DNA from: W-Chloroflexi-9 sp045863195
GTDB taxonomy: Bacteria; Chloroflexota; Dehalococcoidia; UBA2979
Direction of reading: 5' to 3'
Length of the DNA stretch: 64,000 nt
NCBI GenBank assembly: GCA_045863195.1
Contig: BTUI01000001.1
Location: 1 to 64,000 of the forward strand
Below are positions 58,778-64,000 of the stretch, one piece after another. Each line of letters begins with the position of its first letter. Position 1 is the first letter of the stretch. Made by a program: the position numbers and the translations under genes. The notes under the pieces were generated by a model. The model was not told the DNA's origin, did not search any database, and was given only the letters and a program-made list of their open reading frames with translations.

Positions 58778-58807
58778 GGAGGGGCGGGCATTGCTGCCCG
58801 CCCCTCC
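58778..58807. terminator. bidirectional terminator, 13-bp perfect stem
   Basis: GGAGGGGCGGGCA, loop TTGC, TGCCCGCCCCTCC, between convergent genes ending at 58675 and 58831. Confidence 0.75.
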
Positions 58808-58830
58808 GTGTCGCCGTCCCTCGGTGTCTG

Positions 58831-60765
58831 CTAGCGCAGCGCGACGAGGATCGAGTGGGTGGTGCCGTCGTCCAGCGTCACCGAAATGGTGAGCGGGCCG
58901 GTGGCGAGGGTGTTGGTGCGCAGGTTCCAGTGGTAGTGGTCACCGGTCCACTTCGCCACACCCTGGAAGACGCCGTTGGCGTACACCTGGGCGACCGCCG
59001 TGGTGACGTAGGCGCCGGAGGCGTCCGCGAGGCAGAACTTCACCGGGACGGTGGAGCCCTTCTTGAACGTCTGGACCGGTGCCAGGAGCGGCTGCTTGAA
59101 GCCGCAGAAGTCGTACACCACGGAGTAGGAGACGGCGGTGGCGGCCGCGGTGTTGCCCGCGAGGTCCTCCGCGCCGTCGCACGTCACGGTGAACGTCCCG
59201 ACGGAGCCGCCGGAGACGGACGCCGAGGCGGCCGTGGCGACGCCGGAGAGGGCGTCCGCGGTGTCACAGCCGGCCGCCGGGACATCGCCCAGCGTGTAGG
59301 TGCCGCCGTCCGCCACCCCGGTCACCGTCACGACTGGCGCGGTCTTGTCGACGTTGATGTCGGAGACCGAGGCCGGGGCGCTGACGTTGCCGGCGAGGTC
59401 GGTGCAGGTGCCGCTGGCCGACTGGCCCGCGCCCTCACCCAGGACCACCGGAGCCTCACACGAATCGATGCCGGAGAGGCCGTCCGTGCCGGTGAAGGTC
59501 ACCGTCACGTCCGTGTTGTTCCAGCCGTTCGCGTTGGCGTCCGGCGCACGCGTCGCCGTCGCCTCGGGCGCGGTCTTGTCGACGTTGATGTCGGAGACCG
59601 AGGCCGGGGCGCTGACGTTGCCGGCGAGGTCGGTGCAGGTGCCGCTGGCCGACTGGCCCGCGCCCTCACCGAGGACGACCGGAGCGTCACACGAGGCAAG
59701 CCCCGAGAGGTTGTCGGTGCCGGTGAAGGTCACCGTCACGTCCGTGTTGTTCCAGCCGTTCGCATTGGCGTCCGGCGCACGCGTCGCCGTCGCCTCGGGC
59801 GCGGTGGCGTCACGCTTGATCGTTACGCTCTCGGTGACGGAGCCACCGGGGGAGGTCGCCGTGCAGGTGAACGTGACCCCAGCGGTGTCATTGACGATGT
59901 TCTGGGTGTAGCAGCCCGGGACCGACAGGGAGACCGACTCCTCGCCGGACTCGGGCTCCGAAACCAGCCATTGCAGCAACACGTCGGAGGTGTACCAGCC
60001 GTTGTTGCCGAGCGTCCCGGTGATCACGGGCGTCAGCACCGGCGGGGTGGTGTCCGGCGGCGTCGGCGGGATCACCGTGCCGTTCAGGTTGACCTGGGCG
60101 CTCTGCAGGTTGTTGCCGACCGCGCAGTCGTCCATCTGGGTGATCAGCACGCGGTTCGTCTCGCCCGCCACCACGTAGGGCGCGAGGTTGGACGTACCGG
60201 AGCCGCCGAGATAGACGTACGACCCAGGGACCACGAGTCCACTTGGATACGACGAGTTGAAGATCGTGATCCGCGCCCCGTCGTCCATGCCGCTCATGGC
60301 GACTGTGAACGTGGTCAGCGTGGTTCCGAGCGGGATGTCGACGAACGTCTGGAACAGCGTGAAGTCCACGTTCGTCATGCAGCCCGGGAGACGGGAACCG
60401 ACCACCATGCCAATGGTGGCGGGGTCGGGGCAGAGCGGCGCGGGGGCCGCGTACGGGCTGGTCCGGATCGGCGAGTTCGGGCCGCAGTCCGACCAGTTCA
60501 CGTGGTTCGCCGACGGGTACGCCGGCAGGTGCGAGTAGTACGAGATGTGACCGTGCGACCCGTAGTTCGGGGTGCCGGTGATGTAGTTCGCGATCGGGAT
60601 GACCTGCCACGGCGTCCGTGAGAGCGTCGTCGGGCCGGATGCTTCCGCGGTCGTGCTCGGGAGCAACGAGGCTGCCGTGAGCGCGACCACACTGACCGCC
60701 ATCATGGCGAAGAGGCGTACGGTCCACCTGGACCGCTTCAATCGACCTACTTGACCTGTACTCAC
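58831..60765 (-). CDS. secreted Ig-like repeat protein
   Basis: 644 residues. Signal peptide (RLFAMMAVSVVALTAASLLP), then an N-terminal beta domain of about 200 residues rich in Asn/Gly/Tyr. Bacterial Ig-like repeats follow, joined by TAPEATATRAP and DINVDKTAP. Two 77-residue copies are nearly identical in DNA too. The C-terminal domain is FKKGSTVPVKFCLADASGAY with VQTF and a final beta sandwich. Probably a cell-surface adhesive or stalk protein. GTG 60765 used; a TTG 24 nt downstream fits the signal peptide equally. No LPXTG or S-layer motif seen. Confidence 0.85.
   Translation of the reverse strand: MSTGQVGRLKRSRWTVRLFAMMAVSVVALTAASLLPSTTAEASGPTTLSRTPWQVIPIANYITGTPNYGSHGHISYYSHLPAYPSANHVNWSDCGPNSPIRTSPYAAPAPLCPDPATIGMVVGSRLPGCMTNVDFTLFQTFVDIPLGTTLTTFTVAMSGMDDGARITIFNSSYPSGLVVPGSYVYLGGSGTSNLAPYVVAGETNRVLITQMDDCAVGNNLQSAQVNLNGTVIPPTPPDTTPPVLTPVITGTLGNNGWYTSDVLLQWLVSEPESGEESVSLSVPGCYTQNIVNDTAGVTFTCTATSPGGSVTESVTIKRDATAPEATATRAPDANANGWNNTDVTVTFTGTDNLSGLASCDAPVVLGEGAGQSASGTCTDLAGNVSAPASVSDINVDKTAPEATATRAPDANANGWNNTDVTVTFTGTDGLSGIDSCEAPVVLGEGAGQSASGTCTDLAGNVSAPASVSDINVDKTAPVVTVTGVADGGTYTLGDVPAAGCDTADALSGVATAASASVSGGSVGTFTVTCDGAEDLAGNTAAATAVSYSVVYDFCGFKQPLLAPVQTFKKGSTVPVKFCLADASGAYVTTAVAQVYANGVFQGVAKWTGDHYHWNLRTNTLATGPLTISVTLDDGTTHSILVALR
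59339..59800 (-). repeat. two tandem 231-bp repeats (77 residues each)
   Basis: The unit starting at 59339 recurs at 59570 with only scattered differences, for example in the stretch coding TGTDGLSGIDSCEAP versus TGTDNLSGLASCDAP. A third, diverged beginning lies near 59801. In-frame duplication within the surface protein gene. Confidence 0.9.
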
Positions 60766-60862
60766 CGAGGGTTGCCGCCCTTCTACCGGGAGACCACCTC
60801 CCGGCGAGGCGCAAGATATAACAGTCGGCGGCGCGCCACCACAGTGAGCCCGGTGCCCTCAA

Positions 60863-60929
60863 GGCCCCGGGAGGGCCGGGGCCGCCCCTGGCGTTCCCTC
60901 AGGCCTCCGGCCGCGCATCGAGGCGGCCG
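60863..60929 (-). terminator. hairpin cluster downstream of the ferredoxin gene
   Basis: Two stems: CGGCCGC/GCGGCCG (60908-60929) and GGCCCCGG, loop GAGGG, CCGGGGCC (60863-60883). A third, CCGGGAG/CTCCCGG (60786-60804), stands before the surface protein gene. No long U-tract. Nothing else is seen in 60766-60970. Confidence 0.5.
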
Positions 60930-60970
60930 TGGGGGCCGATTGGTCGCTTGCGATGGCCCGCGGAGTTCGC

Positions 60971-61282
60971 TCAGCATCTCGGGCGGGCGCGGGGGCCTGC
61001 CCGCGTGGCCACGGCCAGTGCCGTGCGCGCCTCGGCCCGGTTCTGGAAGTACAGCGCGTTGATGGCGATGAAGCGGCGCTCCTCCGGTGGGACTGTCGCT
61101 TCCGGATAGATCGCCGTCTCCGGGCACGCCGGCACACACGCACCGCAGTCAATGCAGCCCTCCGGGTCGATGAAGCACATCGAGTCCACGCCATCCTCGA
61201 AGGAAACGCACTGAACGGGGCAGATGTCGAAGCACATCAGGTTCAGGTCGCCGACGCAGCGGGACGTGATCACGTACGTCAC
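60971..61282 (-). CDS. 7Fe (3Fe-4S plus 4Fe-4S) ferredoxin
   Basis: 103 residues. The first site is C-x7-C-x3-C-P (CVGDLNLMCFDICPVQC), the FdxA arrangement. The second is C-x2-C-x2-C-x3-CP (CIDCGACVPACPETAI). It has MTYVIT as in mycobacterial FdxA, then a C-terminal helix (ERRFIAINALYFQNRAEAR). Low-potential one-electron carrier. Its start overlaps the stop of the upstream module protein by 4 nt, so the two are coupled. A redox function for this operon is therefore likely. Confidence 0.92.
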   Translation of the reverse strand: MTYVITSRCVGDLNLMCFDICPVQCVSFEDGVDSMCFIDPEGCIDCGACVPACPETAIYPEATVPPEERRFIAINALYFQNRAEARTALAVATRAGPRARPRC

Positions 61283-62115
61283 CCGCCATCACCCGCTCTC
61301 CGCGGAACGCCGCCGGCGGGAGCGGCTGGCGCGGCGCGACGGCGTTCGCGCTCAACGGCATAGAGGTCCGCGTAGGCGCCGCCGTACCGGGTGACCTTCC
61401 TCGCCCGGGTCGACTCGATGGCGAAGCGCTCGTGCCGCTCGGTGAACGCCGCCTGCTCCTCCGGCCCGCACGGGACAAGTGCAGGGCGCTCCCGCGGGAC
61501 GAAGATCGCCTGCCCGATCGGGCCGCTCCCGATCATGCTGACGACGTCGCCCTTCTCCAGGAGCACACGGAACTCGGTCTCGAAGGGGAACCAGTCGGTC
61601 TCCACACGCAGCGCCAGCGTGGCGACGGCGGGCCTCTGTGGCTCATTCAGCACGGGGAGGAAGACCGTGTCCCACCCCGGCTCCGTCATCAGGTTGTGGG
61701 CGCCACGGAGGCCCACCGTCCCCGGCGGCGAATTGGGCGCGCTGGTCACGGACGCGATGAGGTCGAGCGCCTGCTGTTCAGTGTACCCGCACGCCGGCTC
61801 GACGATGGCGACATCCGTCGCGTCGATCCCGCCGGGGCCGCCTGAGCGGTGGACCGTGGCGACGAACGCGACCGCGCGCTGGCCGGCCTCGACATTCGTG
61901 AACCACGACACGCGCATGGCACCGTTCCCGAGCGATTCGATGCGGACTGACTCGTGGTCGTGCAATGGCGGGTAGAGGAGGACACCGAGGCGGTTCGCCT
62001 CCTCGACGGGGGGGAGCATCCGGGCGTGTTGCGGGAGCAGCGCCCGACGGTTCTCTTGCGCCGGGTACCGGCCGACCCCGGGCCGGAACCGGTTGGGAAT
62101 CACTCGCACATCCAT
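61279..62115 (-). CDS. single-module protein (DUF6065-like), partner of the two-module protein
   Basis: 278 residues. Not a family I can name with certainty; the patterns LGVLLYPPLH, PPGTVGLRGAHNL, RVETDWFPFETEF and GPIGQAIFVPRE recall DUF6065 (from memory). It is clearly homologous to both halves of the protein encoded upstream, including ENRRALLPQHAR at the N-terminus. Soluble, no signal. ATG 62115 is preferred over GTG 62154: GAGAGGGG stands 7 nt before it, and MDVRVIPNRF then aligns with MDLKIVPTYR of the paralogue. The final 30 residues are Ala/Pro/Arg-rich. Confidence 0.75.
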   Translation of the reverse strand: MDVRVIPNRFRPGVGRYPAQENRRALLPQHARMLPPVEEANRLGVLLYPPLHDHESVRIESLGNGAMRVSWFTNVEAGQRAVAFVATVHRSGGPGGIDATDVAIVEPACGYTEQQALDLIASVTSAPNSPPGTVGLRGAHNLMTEPGWDTVFLPVLNEPQRPAVATLALRVETDWFPFETEFRVLLEKGDVVSMIGSGPIGQAIFVPRERPALVPCGPEEQAAFTERHERFAIESTRARKVTRYGGAYADLYAVERERRRAAPAAPAGGVPRRAGDGG

Positions 62116-62150
62116 TGCATCGCCCCTCTCATCCCTGGCTCCGGTGACCG

Positions 62151-63734
62151 TCACCGGCGGCGGCGACGGCCCGCGGACGTGCCCGGGCCGGCCGCAGGCG
62201 GAGGGCGGGGCCCGGGGTCCATGGCGGCGTCCTGGAGCGCTGGCAGCGCGCCATCAGTGCCGTCACGTCGCGCCTTCTGGTGGTCGCGGTAGTGATACGT
62301 GAACGTCGCGCCGTAGTTCGTCGTCTGCTCCTTCGCGCCCCGCGCCGTCCAGTAGCGTTCCTGCGTCGTGGCGAACCGCTCCTCCTCCAGCGGTGAAGCC
62401 TCTTTGGTGAGGAGCGGCTCGTTCGAGAGGAAGATCGCCTGTCCAATCGGGGCGTCCCCGACCAGGCTGAAGACCATGCCTGGCTGCAGGTGGTACCAGC
62501 ACGCCACCTCGCGAGGTGCTCCTGCGGTCTCGATCCTCGTGGTCAGCGGAGCGACATAGGGACGGGTGACCTCGTTGAAGACGGCGGTGACGAGGGTGTC
62601 AAAGCCGTCCGGCGTCGCGAGGCGGTGGGATGCCCGCAGGCCGACCGTGCCGGGTGGGGTGTTGAGTTCGGTGAACACGGCATCGAGCAAGGCCCGCGCC
62701 TCGTCCACCTCCACGCCGTCCGCCGCGGCGGCGACATGTGCACCTGCGACACCCTCGCCCGGTCGTACGTGCGCGACGAAGGTTGGACGCCAGGCGCCCA
62801 CGTCATCGCTGCGGTACGCGGTGACGGCGAGCTCACCGTCTGGCCCCATGCGCAACTGGATGCCTTCGTTTGTGTGCAGCGGTGGATAGAGCAGGAGGCC
62901 CAGGTGATGGAGGTCCTCCAGCACCGGGCAGAACCGCGCCTGCTGCGGCAGCCACGCACGTCGGTTCTCGTGCGTCGGCGTCCGGCCGGCGCCATCGCGA
63001 TACCCGCCACGCACGGCGACGACGTCGATCTCGGTGCCCGATTCCGTCTCACGGCTCTCGAGAACACCCGATCCGGAGGGCAGCGCGTCCAGCAGGTGAA
63101 CTGCCGTCCGGGGCAGGAACAGCACCTGCCCGAGGGGCGTATCGCGGGTGAGGAGGATCGCCTCACCATGCTCGTAGACGGATCTAAACTCCGTGTTCTG
63201 CGGATACCAGTCCGTCTCCACGAAGCAGCTCATCGAGGGAATGCCATCTGGACGCGGCCGGTTCAGCGGCATCATGCACAGCGAGTTCCAGCCCTGCGGC
63301 GTGATGAAGTTGTATGCCGCGAGCAGCCCGAACTGCCCGACGCTCCCCGGCATGACGTTCGTCGTGATCGCGCCGACCAGGAGTTCGGCATCGGCCGCGC
63401 CCACGGACGCCCGCGGGTCGAGGTAGACGAGTTCCTGCTTCCCCAGCCCGCCCCACCCGGCGGATCCGCCGATCTTCATCCGGAACATCGGGTGGGCGCG
63501 GTGATCCGGCCCGAGCGACAGCATCGTGAAGATGAAGTCGCCCGTGTCCAGGAACCGGACCTCGATCGCCTCCTCCGGATGCAACGGTGGATAAACGAGC
63601 ACCCCGGTTCGAGTGGCAGCCTCCATCGCGGACTGGAGATACGCCGGCCCCAGATGATGCTCCAGCACCGGAGCCCGTTCCGGCCGACGCCCGACACCTC
63701 GCCTGCGATACGTGGGTACGATCTTGAGGTCCAT
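62151..63734 (-). CDS. two-module protein (DUF6065-like tandem repeat)
   Basis: 527 residues made of two homologous modules, about 1-235 and 245-480, plus a Pro/Arg-rich tail. Module 1: GVLVYPPLHPEE, MPGSVGQFG, FVETDWYPQNTEF, TPLGQVLFLPR. Module 2: LGLLLYPPLHTNE, TPPGTVGLRASH, APIGQAIFLSN. A linker ENRRAWLPQQAR leads into module 2, as in the single-module protein. No cysteine clusters, membrane helices or known catalytic motif. Start ATG 63734 with GGAGG upstream. First gene of the three-gene operon. Function unknown. Confidence 0.75.
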   Translation of the reverse strand: MDLKIVPTYRRRGVGRRPERAPVLEHHLGPAYLQSAMEAATRTGVLVYPPLHPEEAIEVRFLDTGDFIFTMLSLGPDHRAHPMFRMKIGGSAGWGGLGKQELVYLDPRASVGAADAELLVGAITTNVMPGSVGQFGLLAAYNFITPQGWNSLCMMPLNRPRPDGIPSMSCFVETDWYPQNTEFRSVYEHGEAILLTRDTPLGQVLFLPRTAVHLLDALPSGSGVLESRETESGTEIDVVAVRGGYRDGAGRTPTHENRRAWLPQQARFCPVLEDLHHLGLLLYPPLHTNEGIQLRMGPDGELAVTAYRSDDVGAWRPTFVAHVRPGEGVAGAHVAAAADGVEVDEARALLDAVFTELNTPPGTVGLRASHRLATPDGFDTLVTAVFNEVTRPYVAPLTTRIETAGAPREVACWYHLQPGMVFSLVGDAPIGQAIFLSNEPLLTKEASPLEEERFATTQERYWTARGAKEQTTNYGATFTYHYRDHQKARRDGTDGALPALQDAAMDPGPRPPPAAGPGTSAGRRRRR

Positions 63735-63770
63735 CGCCGCCACCTCCGGTGGGCCGGGACATTACACACG

Positions 63771-63799
63771 TCATTAGCACTCGCCTCCTGGCGCGGCAA
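63771..63799 (-). promoter_or_regulatory. promoter of the module/ferredoxin operon
   Basis: Minus strand: -35 TTGCCG (63799-63794), 17-nt spacer, -10 TAATGA (63776-63771). A second -10-like TAATGT lies at 63764-63759. I see no gene in 63800-64000. Confidence 0.5.
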
Positions 63800-64000
63800 G
63801 GCTGGGCGTGTAACGCTGCAAGGCGCGACCTGCGCGGGCACGGCCTCTGCAGGACCACCCGCGGTATCCGGACCCAGCCGTCAGTCGGATGGGGCCGCGC
63901 ATTCCGTCCCGAGCAGACACGCAGGCACCGCAGCGAGGCGAATCGAGGGGAATGGGGCGCGGTGCAGGTGGACGCCGGCGGCGCGTCGGGCGGGAGCGAG

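Noticed and set aside
59339..59800. CRISPR array
   Set aside because: Repeat unit is 231 bp and in frame with coding sequence; no short regular repeats and spacers anywhere in the window.
61279..63734. Pseudogene pair formed by a frameshift of one three-module gene
   Set aside because: The junction is a clean GTGA overlap with its own SD and ATG, and the second protein restarts with the same N-terminal motif as the first.

Overview
The window is a GC-rich (about 70% by eye), gene-dense bacterial chromosome segment. It holds about 62 protein genes, two tRNA genes and no sign of phage, IS element or CRISPR. GuaB3, a 7Fe ferredoxin, a PyrR-led pyrimidine operon, many GTG/TTG starts and many promoters lying right on the start codon suggest Chloroflexota (Dehalococcoidia or Thermomicrobia-like). 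That placement is inference; no rRNA is present to prove it.

Layout. 1-137: 5'-truncated remnant of a trehalose-synthesis gene (treZ-like). 161-3305: minus-strand operon of two MaoC-type hydratase subunits and two HSD17B4-like dehydrogenases. 3366-6048: PHP-family phosphoesterase, then a thiolase/DUF35 pair. Together these look like beta-oxidation or retro-aldol cleavage of an unusual acyl-CoA. 6131-15719: nuoA-C-D-H-J-K-(62-aa protein)-L-M-N, with no nuoB, E, F, G or I. 15732-19466: ybeY, dnaX, recR, recO. 19470-23022 (minus): metG, tatD, prenyl diphosphate synthase. 23117-24834: guaB3 with a structured leader plus a small gene. 24861-27689 (minus): prfA, a SpoU methyltransferase, prmC. 28125-29642: hisS fused to a LuxR-type helix-turn-helix. 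30237-32405: rel. 32402-33045: a vapBC pair. 33131-35463: comM and a degenerate epoxide-hydrolase-like gene. 35512-35586: tRNA-Arg. 35675-37048: two cyclophilins. 37783-41565: a 1260-residue GAF/GGDEF diguanylate cyclase. Then tRNA-Pro, pyrD, a small zinc protein, mrp and a NYN-domain gene.

45594-56263 (minus) is one tight pyrimidine operon: pyrR-pyrB-pyrC-carA-GNAT-2H-carB-HAD-pyrK-small membrane gene. It is preceded by a PyrR-binding hairpin, a possible 37-codon leader peptide and an intrinsic terminator. pyrD lies outside it. Downstream come a PAC2 protein, a truncated FecR-like protein and a secreted repeat protein.

60971-63734 (minus) is the least explained locus. Three copies of one roughly 230-residue module sit in two proteins, followed by a 7Fe ferredoxin, all joined by short overlaps. 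It is my best candidate for an undescribed system.

Regulation seen directly: promoters near TTGAC(A/C)-17/18-TANNNT. In several genes the -10 hexamer ends exactly 6 nt before the start codon, which implies leaderless mRNAs.
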